From Clostridia bacterium (GTDB taxonomy: Bacteria > Bacillota > Clostridia > Oscillospirales > Acutalibacteraceae), in assembly GCA_017481575.1 (NCBI GenBank), contig JAFUPA010000065.1, positions 48,424 through 112,423 on the forward strand: a stretch of 64,000 bases of DNA. Direction: 5' to 3'. The notes beneath the pieces are model-generated. The model saw only the letters and a list, made by a program, of their open reading frames with translations, made no database searches and was not told the origin of the DNA. The position numbers and the translations under genes were made by a program. Of the stretch, positions 7,948-15,935 are shown piece by piece (within the stretch, counting starts at the first letter, position 1; each line of letters opens with the position of its first letter).

Positions 7948-8631
7948 ATAGCTGTATTTTCGGCTCTTTGCCATTGAAAATGTGTCGTCCGCAGAAACTA
8001 TGATATGGTCGGCAAGGGTAACTCCGATTGCCTCCAAAACAGGAATTATCTGCTCGGTTGCTTTGACATCTGCAACAGACGGAACAGCAAAGCCCTTGGG
8101 GTGATTATGTGCGAGGATGATGTTTTTTGAGTCAAAACGGATAGCCGCTTCAACAATAGTTCTGTTGTCTGCCGTTGCGCTGTCGGGTGAGCCCTCGCAG
8201 ACCTTGACACAACGCTGAAGCTTGCCGTGTGAATCAAGGCAGAGAAGATACACTATCTCCCGTGTTTCGCTTGCGTACTTCATTTTAAGAAAATCGGAGA
8301 GCCTGTCCTCACCGTTGACAGTAACTTTATCAAAGCTTTTACGTTCGATATATTTAAGAGAAATGTCACGGGTAAGCCTTATGAGGGTTGCGGTGTTCTC
8401 CCCGACTCCGTCAACCTTCATAAGCTCTTCGACAGGGGCATCAAGAACTCCGTTCAGGTCACCGAAACGTTCGACAAGCTCGTGAGCGATGTCGTTGGTG
8501 TCCTTGTAAGGTATGCCGAAAAACAGAAGAAGCTCAATGATATTATGGTCAGCCATCGAGCCTATACCCTCTTTAAGATAGCGGGTACGAACACGCTGTC
8601 TGTGGTCTTTGTGGATATTTTTCTTTTCCAT
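7936..8631 (-). CDS. radC: RadC/JAB-domain protein (UPF0758)
   Basis: An N-terminal helix-hairpin-helix region (residues about 50-85, LMKVDGVGENTATLI) is followed by a JAB/MPN metalloprotease-like domain. That domain has the metal motif LAHNHPKG and the downstream SVADVKATEQII. The role attributed to RadC in DNA repair is weakly supported in the literature, and the biochemical activity is unknown. The ATG at 8631 is chosen because AAGGAAG lies 9 nt upstream; an in-frame ATG at 8652 has no such site. It is convergent with yqfD. Confidence 0.9.
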   Translation of the reverse strand: MEKKNIHKDHRQRVRTRYLKEGIGSMADHNIIELLLFFGIPYKDTNDIAHELVERFGDLNGVLDAPVEELMKVDGVGENTATLIRLTRDISLKYIERKSFDKVTVNGEDRLSDFLKMKYASETREIVYLLCLDSHGKLQRCVKVCEGSPDSATADNRTIVEAAIRFDSKNIILAHNHPKGFAVPSVADVKATEQIIPVLEAIGVTLADHIIVSADDTFSMAKSRKYSYLFR

Positions 8632-8658
8632 AAAGCTAAACTTCCTTTTCATTGATTA

Positions 8659-8687
8659 TTGACGGCAAATAAACGATATGATAAAAT
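8659..8687 (+). promoter_or_regulatory. SigA promoter of the alpha-galactosidase gene
   Basis: TTGACG (8659-8664), 17 nt, TAAAAT (8682-8687), 43 bp upstream of the ATG. Confidence 0.7.
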
Positions 8688-8729
8688 CTTTTCAGGCTGA
8701 AACTAAACAAGCCCCGAAAGGACGATATT

Positions 8730-10916
8730 ATGCCAATTTCTTTTGACAAAGAGCGACGGATTTTTAAAATTGATTCGCTGAATTCTACATATGCAATAGG
8801 TGTTTTCCGTGGTGAGTTCCTCGTTCACCTTTATTACGGTAAAAAAATTCCTGACACAAATCTTATTCACACAGCATTCAGAGGTGGCTTTGCTTCCATT
8901 TCTCCGCTGACTGCTTCAACCGCTGATGACGGATATTTTTCAACCGACATTCAGCCGATGGAATATGCCTGCAACGGCAGCGGTGACTACCGCCTTGCCG
9001 CACTTTCTATAAAGGACAGTGAGGGCAGAAGCACAACTGATATAAGATATGTTGACCATAAAATTTACAGCGGTAAGCCGAAGCTGAAGGACTTGCCTCA
9101 CACATACTGCAACTCGGATGATGAGGCAGACACACTTGAAATTTATGCTGTTGATAAGTTCACAGGTGCAAAGGTTACACTTTGCTACACCGCCTTTAAA
9201 AATCATAGCATAATTACGCAAAGTGTCAAGATAGAAAATACGGGTACAGAAGCATTTGAGATAGAAAAAGTTGCAAGCTGCTGTGTCAATTTCCCGTCAA
9301 TGAGCTACAATATGGTGAACCTTTACGGCACATGGTTGCGTGAAAGAACAGCACAGACACGTCACCTTGCTCACGGCATTCAGTCAATTGCAAGCAAACG
9401 AGGCTCTTCAAGCCACAACCACAACCCGTTTGTTGCTCTTGTTGACGACAAGGGCGGCGAGGATTACGGCGACGCTTTCGGCTTTAACTTTGTTTACAGC
9501 GGTAACTTTGCCATAGACATTGAAACCGACTATATGGACTGCACACGTCTTGTTATGGGTATTAACCCCATTGACTTCACATGGGTGCTTGAACCTGGGG
9601 AAGAGTTCCAGGCTCCCGAGGCTGTTATGGCATATTCGGCAAACGGACTTGGCGAAATGAGCCGTACTTTCCACGATTTTTACAGCAACAATCTTATCCG
9701 TGGCACGTGGAAAAAGAAAAAGCGTCCGCTTCTTATCAACAGCTGGGAGGGCTCGGGCTTCAGCTTTGACGATGAAACACTCGTCCGTTATGCACGTCAG
9801 GCAAAGGAACTCGGTTGCGAGCTTCTTGTTATGGACGACGGCTGGTTCGGTGTGCGTAACAGCGACAATTGCTCGCTCGGTGACTGGTACGTTAATGAAA
9901 AGAAGCTCAACGGCCCTCTTTCAAAGCTGATTGAAAGAGTTAACGCAGAGGGAATGGAATTCGGCATCTGGTTTGAGCCGGAAATGATTTCCCCCGACTC
10001 GGACATTTACAGAGCGCATCCCGACTGGTGTGTTCACGTTGAGGGACGTGACATTTCCCCGGGCAGACAGCAGTATGTTATCGACATGACAAGACAGGAC
10101 GTGCGTGACAACATCTTTAACCAGATGTATGACGTGCTTTCAAAGAACAACATTGCTTACCTTAAATGGGACTATAACCGTCCGATTTCCGAGCCGGCAT
10201 CAATGAGCCTTGACAAGAAGCACCAGAAGGAGTTTTTCCACCGCTTCATCCTCGGTACTTATGAGCTTATGGACAGGATTACATCAGCTTTCCCGAACAT
10301 TCTTTTTGAAAGCTGTGCAGGCGGCGGCGGACGTTACGACCCCGGTATGCTTTACTATATGCCGCAGACCTGGTGTTCGGACAACACAGACCCGATTGAG
10401 CGTTTGCGTATTCAGTTCGGCACATCCATGTGCTACCCTGCTTCAAGTATGGGCGCACACGTTTCTGCTTGCAAGCGTACAGGACTTGAAACAAAGGCGG
10501 CTGTTGCACTTTGGGGTACATTCGGATATGAGCTTGACCCGAAGCACCTTACCGAAGAGGATAAGGAAATCGTTAAAAAGACATCTGCCCTTTATCACAA
10601 GTATTATGACCTTACCCACTACGGTGACCTTTACAGAATTATTGCTCCGACAGAGGACGAATTCAAGTGTGCATGGTCGTTTGTTGCAAAGGACAAGAGC
10701 GAGACCTTGCTGACCGTTATTATCAAAAACAGAACACCACACAATTTCCTTAACGTTCGCCTTAAGGGTCTTGATGAAAACAAGATGTACCAAAACGAGG
10801 CTGACGGTGAAATCTATTCGGGTGCTCTGCTTATGAACGCAGGTATTAACCTCACGTTGGGCGGCGACATCAACGGCGGAATGAACTTTATGGTTTATTT
10901 TAAGGAAGTAAAATAA
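8730..10916 (+). CDS. Alpha-galactosidase, GH36 family
   Basis: A 728-aa cytoplasmic enzyme (no signal peptide) that removes alpha-1,6-galactose from melibiose, raffinose and related oligosaccharides. The N-terminal beta-sandwich is followed by the TIM barrel: ELLVMDDGWFGVR near residue 365, the nucleophile Asp481 in LKWDYNRPISE, FESCAGGGGRYDPGM near residue 530, and the acid/base Asp551 in WCSDNTDPIERLR. Length is typical of tetrameric GH36 enzymes. No transporter lies beside it; it has its own promoter and terminator, so it is a single-gene unit. The substrate range cannot be read from the sequence. Confidence 0.96.
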   Translation: MPISFDKERRIFKIDSLNSTYAIGVFRGEFLVHLYYGKKIPDTNLIHTAFRGGFASISPLTASTADDGYFSTDIQPMEYACNGSGDYRLAALSIKDSEGRSTTDIRYVDHKIYSGKPKLKDLPHTYCNSDDEADTLEIYAVDKFTGAKVTLCYTAFKNHSIITQSVKIENTGTEAFEIEKVASCCVNFPSMSYNMVNLYGTWLRERTAQTRHLAHGIQSIASKRGSSSHNHNPFVALVDDKGGEDYGDAFGFNFVYSGNFAIDIETDYMDCTRLVMGINPIDFTWVLEPGEEFQAPEAVMAYSANGLGEMSRTFHDFYSNNLIRGTWKKKKRPLLINSWEGSGFSFDDETLVRYARQAKELGCELLVMDDGWFGVRNSDNCSLGDWYVNEKKLNGPLSKLIERVNAEGMEFGIWFEPEMISPDSDIYRAHPDWCVHVEGRDISPGRQQYVIDMTRQDVRDNIFNQMYDVLSKNNIAYLKWDYNRPISEPASMSLDKKHQKEFFHRFILGTYELMDRITSAFPNILFESCAGGGGRYDPGMLYYMPQTWCSDNTDPIERLRIQFGTSMCYPASSMGAHVSACKRTGLETKAAVALWGTFGYELDPKHLTEEDKEIVKKTSALYHKYYDLTHYGDLYRIIAPTEDEFKCAWSFVAKDKSETLLTVIIKNRTPHNFLNVRLKGLDENKMYQNEADGEIYSGALLMNAGINLTLGGDINGGMNFMVYFKEVK

Positions 10917-10930
10917 GTATTAAAATTGAT

Positions 10931-10971
10931 TAAGACCGAGGCTTTAAAACCTCGGTCTTATTGTTTTGTTT
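10931..10971 (+). terminator. Intrinsic terminator of the GH36 gene
   Basis: An 11-bp perfect stem (10931-10941 and 10950-10960) with an 8-nt loop, followed by a T-rich tract. Confidence 0.85.
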
Positions 10972-10975
10972 TTTA

Positions 10976-12676
10976 TTAGTAGCTTGTAGATGTTGATGTC
11001 TGTGAAAGGAGCATCATAATCTTGTCAACCATTTTATTCTCTGCGTACTCAAGACGGCGAGGACCAAAGCCTACCTCGTAAGTATCAGATGCAAGAAGCT
11101 CGGCTGCTTCTGTTTCAAAGTCTGCCGATGCCTTCTCTGCACGGATTGTCACATCGTAATATGTGCCATCCTTGCTTTCGAAGTACATTACGTGGTAACC
11201 ATAATCTGTTTCAACGATTGCGGTGTCACCCTCTACACGTGCGTCATCAAAAATCCAAGCATCAAACTCTGCTACCATTGAGCCGGGAAGAACATTCTCG
11301 TAGAGACCACCTGTTGACTGTGAACCTGTGTCTTCTGTGAGCTCTGTTGCAAGTGCGCCAAAGCTGTCAGCAGTCTTGTCGCCCTTCTCCCACTCTGCAA
11401 GTGCTGCCTCTGCATCCTTCTTCTTCTGTGCAATTTCGTCCTCAGAAAGTGCCTCACCTGTTTCGCTGTCTGTTGTTGCGAAGAGGATGTGACGGACGGA
11501 AACTGTGTCAACCTGATGCGGAGCCTTTGTAACAAGAATTACATAATATGTGCTGTCGTCAGACATTGTAAACATCTTCTTTGAGCCTGCAGTTGTTGCA
11601 TCATCATAGAGCCAATTTGCCATATCTTCTGAAAGGTTGCTTGAAATGTCTGCCTTAAGCTGACCTACAGCCTTTGTTGAAGCGTCTGCATCATAATCTG
11701 CAGTGTCTTTGTTAAGCTCCTGTGCTTTAGCAATGAATGATGCTTCATCTGTTACTGCGGCAAGGAAATCATCTGCACTCTTCTTAACTGCTGCATCGGA
11801 CTCCGCCTGGCGCTTTTCGAGTGCTGCATCGGATTCACCGTCGTTTGCTGTAAGTGTTGCCTTTGCAAATTCATAGTAACGGAAATCAACTACATCGTAT
11901 GTATCCTTGTTCTCGTTATAAGTCTTATCGATATCAGCCTGGTCGTAACCCTTTTCAAACTCGCTGATCTTTGCCTGATAATACTTTGAAGTGATGGTTT
12001 CCATCTTCATAATCTTCTTAAGGAAACGAGCATTCATAAATCCGCCGTAGTTCATACGAAGGTACGCATTGAGTGAATACTTCGGCTTCTCTGAACCGTC
12101 GGAGGTTGTTGTTGACTTTGCAGCCTCACGGATCTGGTCAATCTGCTCGTCAATTGCAGCTTCTTCGGCCTCTGTAAGCTCTGTGTAGCCTGCCTTGATA
12201 GCCTCGTTGTAGTAAGCCTTCTGTGTCTTTATGTTGTCGATTGTTGCATCACGGAGATATTCCTCCCAGGAAATCTCGTTGCCGTCTGCATCCTTTGTGG
12301 TTGTTGTCTGCTCGGACGGACGAAGTGATGTATCAAAGCCATAATCCATGCCCATTGAGCTGTACTGTGAAATAAGGTTTAAGAACTGGCTGTATGTCTG
12401 CATATAGTAGTACTCATACTCTGCCATTGAAACCTTCTGGTCTTCACCGACACCGCCGATGCTGATTGTTCTTTCAAATGTGCCGTAGTAATTAAACACA
12501 AGTGCAACTGCACCCAGAGCGATAGCTGCGGCAAGGACGATTGAGATAATCTTGCTTGCTGCTTTTTTCGCAGTGTTCTTCTTCTCCATATTTTTGGCGT
12601 TCTTTTTTGCAGCCTCCGCTATACGAGCCTTTCGCTCATCACGGTACTGTTCCGCCTTTGACTTTTCATTAGCCAT
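10976..12676 (-). CDS. Membrane-anchored PpiC/parvulin-type peptidyl-prolyl isomerase
   Basis: A 566-aa extracytoplasmic foldase. A Lys/Ala/Glu-rich cytosolic N-terminus of about 40 residues precedes one membrane segment (SIVLAAAIALGAVALVFNYYG). A SurA/PrsA-like helical region follows, and then a parvulin domain from VDTVSVRHILFAT through the TGGLYENVLPGSMV and GYHVMYFE stretches. There is no lipobox, unlike PrsA, so it is anchored by the transmembrane helix. The start at 12676 has AAGGA 9 nt upstream; the longer in-frame start at 12721 is less likely. The client proteins are probably exported, but none is shown by context. Confidence 0.88.
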   Translation of the reverse strand: MANEKSKAEQYRDERKARIAEAAKKNAKNMEKKNTAKKAASKIISIVLAAAIALGAVALVFNYYGTFERTISIGGVGEDQKVSMAEYEYYYMQTYSQFLNLISQYSSMGMDYGFDTSLRPSEQTTTTKDADGNEISWEEYLRDATIDNIKTQKAYYNEAIKAGYTELTEAEEAAIDEQIDQIREAAKSTTTSDGSEKPKYSLNAYLRMNYGGFMNARFLKKIMKMETITSKYYQAKISEFEKGYDQADIDKTYNENKDTYDVVDFRYYEFAKATLTANDGESDAALEKRQAESDAAVKKSADDFLAAVTDEASFIAKAQELNKDTADYDADASTKAVGQLKADISSNLSEDMANWLYDDATTAGSKKMFTMSDDSTYYVILVTKAPHQVDTVSVRHILFATTDSETGEALSEDEIAQKKKDAEAALAEWEKGDKTADSFGALATELTEDTGSQSTGGLYENVLPGSMVAEFDAWIFDDARVEGDTAIVETDYGYHVMYFESKDGTYYDVTIRAEKASADFETEAAELLASDTYEVGFGPRRLEYAENKMVDKIMMLLSQTSTSTSY

Positions 12677-12730
12677 TACATTCATTCCTTTTCTTATGTT
12701 TTCGCCGTCAAGGTACGGCATAACACAATT

Positions 12731-12759
12731 ATTTTAAACTATTTGAGAGAGTTTGACAA
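12731..12759 (-). promoter_or_regulatory. SigA-like promoter of the PpiC gene
   Basis: Minus strand TTGTCA (12754-12759), 17 nt, TAAAAT (12731-12736). Confidence 0.6.
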
Positions 12760-12851
12760 GAGTAAAAGCACAAATTTTTCGTCGATATTTATCAATTTAC
12801 AATTTGTTTAAAAATGAATAAAGAAAACCTTTATTAAAAATGCACAAAAAA

Positions 12852-12876
12852 GACTCTGACTTTTTGGGTCAGAGCC
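12852..12876 (-). terminator. Terminator of the NhaC-type antiporter gene
   Basis: A 9-bp stem (one G-T wobble) with a 7-nt loop, followed by TTTTTT on the minus strand. The plus strand also has a T-rich tail. Confidence 0.75.
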
Positions 12877-12893
12877 TTTTGGTTTTAATTTAA

Positions 12894-14570
12894 TCAGATA
12901 TTATCCTTGCCGTACTTTTTAGCAACAATACCCTTCATTATGAAGAGGAATACAACTGTTACAACAACGCCAAGTGCAAGAGAAATTGCGGCACTCTGTA
13001 CGAAACCTGCAAAGATATACATTACAAATGAAATACCTGCAACTGTGATTGCGTACGGAAGCTGTGTTGAAACGTGGTTGAGGTGGTTACACTGACCGCC
13101 TGCAGATGACATGATTGTTGTATCTGAAATCGGTGAGCAGTGGTCACCGCAAACTGCACCTGCAAGGCAAGCTGACATAGCGATAATCTGGAGCGGGTCT
13201 GCCGCATCGAAGATTGTGATAACGATAGGAATGAGGATACCGAATGTGCCCCATGATGTACCTGTTGCAAAAGAGATGAAGCAAGCAACAAGGAATACGA
13301 TTGCAGGAATGAAGCTTGCAAGGCTGTCGGGAACATTGCTCATAACATCGTTAACAAACGGCTTTGCGCCGAGTACGCCTGTCATATTCTTAAGTGCTGT
13401 TGCGAATGTAAGAATAAGAATAGCGGGAACCATTGCGATGAAGCCCTTGGGAATAGCTTCCATAGCTTCCTTTAAAGTAACAACCTTACGGAGACAGAAG
13501 TAAACCATTGTGAAAACAAGAGCAATAAGGCTACCCCACGGGAGACCGACTGTTGCATCTGTGTTTGAGAAAGCATCTATAAAATTGTAACCGTCAAAAA
13601 TGCCGCCGTTGTAAACAAGAGCGAATACGCAAGCAACGATGAGAACAATAATGGGAAGAACAAGGTCGATAACCTTACCCTTTGCAGAATGTCCTTCGTC
13701 AGCAACCTCTACCTTTTCACCTGATGTGTAAAGGTCGCCCTTAAGCTTTGCGTTAACCTCGTGAATTCTCATCGGGCCGTAATCGAACTTCATAAAGCTC
13801 AATGCAATAATGAAAACGAGTGTGAGAAGTGAATAGAAGTTATACGGAATAGCTCTGATGAAAAGTGAAAGTCCTTCGCCTTCCGGAGCGTAAGAAGCAA
13901 CTGCTGCTGCCCAAGAAGAGATGGGAGCAATCATACAAACAGGAGCTGCTGTTGCGTCGATGAGGTAAGAGAGCTTTGCTCTTGAAACCTTTTTGCTGTC
14001 TGTAACAGGACGCATAACAGAACCAACTGTGAGGCAGTTGAAATAGTCATCAATAAAGATGAGAACACCCAGAACGAATGTAGCGAGCATTGCGCCTGTT
14101 CTTGACTTGATGTGCTTTTCAGCCCAATCGCCGAAAGCGGCAGAACCGCCCGACTTATTGATAAGAGCAACAATAACGCCAAGAACAACAAGGAAAATGA
14201 AGATACCTGCTGTTCCTGAAACCGAAGAAATCAAAGCATCGTTTGTGATAAGGTCCATTGTGCCTGTAAAGCTGAAATCTGAACCGAGGATTGCACCGGC
14301 AACAATACCGATGAAGAGTGAAGAATAAACTTCCTTTGTGATAAGTGCCAAGCCGATAGCAATAACCGGGGGAACAAGTGCCCACCAGGATGCTGTTACA
14401 TTGCCTTCGCCGCCACAGGTTTCGCAAGCAACGTCTTCAACAAGACCTGCGCCGCCGCAATCAACACAGGGTGCTGTTGCAAGGTGACCGCCGTTCACAG
14501 CAGCAAAAGCCATGAGCGCAACGATAGCAACTGCAACTACAGCCAAGACAATTTTCTTTGTTTTTGTCAT
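12894..14570 (-). CDS. NhaC-family Na+/H+ antiporter with N-terminal double CxxCGGxG segment
   Basis: A 558-aa polytopic membrane protein of the NhaC ion-transporter superfamily: VLIFIDDYFNCLTVGSVMRPV near residue 170, LIDATAAPVCMIAPISSWAA near residue 205, and GDHCSPISDTTIMSSAG near residue 480. The oddity is at the N-terminus. After a first membrane helix (residues 6-25), Cys35-x2-Cys38-Gly-Gly and Cys49-x2-Cys52-Gly-Gly form a half DnaJ-like zinc-finger pair, before the conserved transporter begins at about residue 65. The ATG at 14570 has GGAGGG 7 nt upstream; the in-frame ATG at 14585 overlaps that site. The substrate could also be an amino or organic acid. Confidence 0.88.
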   Translation of the reverse strand: MTKTKKIVLAVVAVAIVALMAFAAVNGGHLATAPCVDCGGAGLVEDVACETCGGEGNVTASWWALVPPVIAIGLALITKEVYSSLFIGIVAGAILGSDFSFTGTMDLITNDALISSVSGTAGIFIFLVVLGVIVALINKSGGSAAFGDWAEKHIKSRTGAMLATFVLGVLIFIDDYFNCLTVGSVMRPVTDSKKVSRAKLSYLIDATAAPVCMIAPISSWAAAVASYAPEGEGLSLFIRAIPYNFYSLLTLVFIIALSFMKFDYGPMRIHEVNAKLKGDLYTSGEKVEVADEGHSAKGKVIDLVLPIIVLIVACVFALVYNGGIFDGYNFIDAFSNTDATVGLPWGSLIALVFTMVYFCLRKVVTLKEAMEAIPKGFIAMVPAILILTFATALKNMTGVLGAKPFVNDVMSNVPDSLASFIPAIVFLVACFISFATGTSWGTFGILIPIVITIFDAADPLQIIAMSACLAGAVCGDHCSPISDTTIMSSAGGQCNHLNHVSTQLPYAITVAGISFVMYIFAGFVQSAAISLALGVVVTVVFLFIMKGIVAKKYGKDNI

Positions 14571-14600
14571 TGGAAATCCCTCCATAATATTATTAGAAAA

Positions 14601-14629
14601 ATTTTATCATTGACAGAAGTAAAAGTCAA
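14601..14629 (-). promoter_or_regulatory. SigA promoter of the NhaC-type antiporter gene
   Basis: Minus strand TTGACT (14624-14629), 17 nt, TAAAAT (14601-14606). Confidence 0.7.
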
Positions 14630-14664
14630 CGATTTTAGTTTAAATTAGCCGATATTGCCAAAAA

Positions 14665-15159
14665 TCACTCTTTATTTTTGACTTTTAATTCACCTTTATG
14701 GTTCCATTTAATTTCTTCGGCACGGAAGTATTCGTTGCCGTCGGAGTCGGTATAGACATATTCACGGTCGGTTTGTTTGAATTCATTTTCCTTGTCATAG
14801 ACAATGTAGCCGTCCGTATCAATGTAAACACGTTCGGCGATGTACATAATCTTGCTGTCGGTTGAAATGAAGTGGTAGCGGTCAACCTTGGTTTCGTGGA
14901 GGATGAACTCGTTGCCGCTACGGTCGTAGTAGAGGACATTTTCGGCGGCGGTGTAAGTGTTACCCTCACGGTCGTAGAATTGATTAGCATTTATGTAAAA
15001 GACAGAGAATGCCGCCTCGATTGCAATGAACACAGCAAGAAAAGCGGCGATTGCAAGACCTTTCTTTTTTATATCCTTTTTAAGAATGGATTTGATTATA
15101 AACGGGATTGAGATTACGTCAACAACGAGCATAACCGCAACAACGATATACGGATTCAT
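14665..15159 (-). CDS. Hypothetical two-helix membrane protein
   Basis: A 164-aa protein that I do not recognise. Two hydrophobic helices occupy residues 3-25 and 35-55, joined by a Lys-rich loop (KSILKKDIKKKG) that predicts a cytosolic loop. A hydrophilic, Tyr/Asp/Glu-rich C-terminal region of about 105 residues follows, probably outside the cell. That region contains repeated short beta-type units of the form YxDxDGNEY/YxDxxGNEF, four to five times. The ATG at 15159 has GAGGTGA just upstream; an earlier in-frame start at 15186 is disfavoured. The gene lies alone beside the repeat-rich gap. Confidence 0.65.
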   Translation of the reverse strand: MNPYIVVAVMLVVDVISIPFIIKSILKKDIKKKGLAIAAFLAVFIAIEAAFSVFYINANQFYDREGNTYTAAENVLYYDRSGNEFILHETKVDRYHFISTDSKIMYIAERVYIDTDGYIVYDKENEFKQTDREYVYTDSDGNEYFRAEEIKWNHKGELKVKNKE

Positions 15160-15249
15160 AAAATCACCTCGGGGATATGATAACATAGTCGAGAGGAAAA
15201 GGCAAATTTTAATTTGTCGGGGAGATTATCTTCTGCTGTAAACTTGGAT

Positions 15250-15430
15250 TGTGAGGAAGCGCCCCTTGTCAGGGGAGCTGGCTTGCCTTCGGCAAGCCTG
15301 AGGGGTAGTCAAGTTTCTCACTATCTCTCCCTCCGTCTTTTGCTTCGCAAAAGACACCGTCTCGGCTGCCGCCTCGGTCGGCGCTTCTGCTTTGCAGAGG
15401 TGTCCACCGGACACCCGCGCCCTCGTCAGA
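15250..15430. repeat. Hairpin-rich intergenic repeat block
   Basis: GC-rich sequence with serial hairpins closing on 3-nt loops: 8-bp stem at 15280-15298 (loop TTC), 9-bp stem at 15335-15355 (loop TTC) and 7-bp stem at 15399-15415 (loop ACC). Its composition differs from the flanking AT-rich sequence, and short open frames across it have no ribosome sites. It resembles dispersed intergenic repeats of gut Clostridia. Confidence 0.6.
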
Positions 15431-15565
15431 TGGAGGCAACGGCTACAATCAGTTTTATCTATATTCAAGACCTCGACAAACTCCAATTTATCGAACAAAA
15501 TTCAATTCACATCGTAGGGGAAAATATTATGTTCCCGTAAATTCGCACAAACTACATTTGTGTGT

Positions 15566-15634
15566 GTAGGGGCGTCTATCAGACGTCCGCCGATTTTGTG
15601 CTGATTTTGACGGACGACCAATGGTCACCCCTAC
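15566..15634. repeat. Short palindromic repeat with GTAGGGG/CCCCTAC ends
   Basis: A 69-bp unit bounded by the inverted repeat GTAGGGG (15566-15572) and CCCCTAC (15628-15634), with inner GACGTCC-like and GGACGAC-like arms. REP/MITE-like, non-coding. Confidence 0.6.
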
Positions 15635-15653
15635 TCGCTCAACTGTTAATCGT

Positions 15654-15807
15654 GCGTTGCCCTCCTTGTCTAAAGGAGGGTGGCACGGCGTAGCCGTGAC
15701 GGGAGGATATTCTGCGTCGCAGACCTATAATATTAACATAACCTATTCTTTATAATATCCCTCCACCACTTCGTGGTCCCCCTCCCTTTAGGCAAGGGAG
15801 GCAACGC
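15654..15807. repeat. 154-bp MITE-like element with 27-28-bp terminal inverted repeats
   Basis: The ends form an imperfect inverted repeat (15654-15680 against 15780-15807, starting GCGTTGCC). Inside are nested hairpins with 3-nt loops, such as CACGGC-GTA-GCCGTG at 15684-15698 and ACCAC-TTC-GTGGT, around an AT-rich centre. No reading frame or transposase is present. It is consistent with a non-autonomous mobile or REP-type element. Confidence 0.65.
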
Positions 15808-15887
15808 ACACAGCAAGTTTTATCAAAATTAACACCTCGACAAATTCCAATTTTTTTAAACAAAAGTAAAATTTGCACCAAAAGAAA

Positions 15888-15915
15888 AAGGGTTGCGTGT
15901 TTCCACGCAACCCTT
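15888..15915 (-). terminator. Terminator of the exported-protein locus
   Basis: A 12-bp perfect stem with a 4-nt loop, followed on the minus strand by TTTTTCTTTT. It lies 20 bp past the stop of the FIVAR-repeat gene. Confidence 0.9.
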
Positions 15916-15935
15916 GGGTTTAAATTAGAGTAGGA

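Noticed and set aside
15214-15540. Open frames in both directions across the gene-free 15.2-15.9-kb region
   Set aside because: They run through hairpin repeats, have no Shine-Dalgarno and show no protein-like pattern.
15250-15807. CRISPR array
   Set aside because: The repeats are palindromic, unequal and not spaced by unique spacers of constant length; no cas genes.
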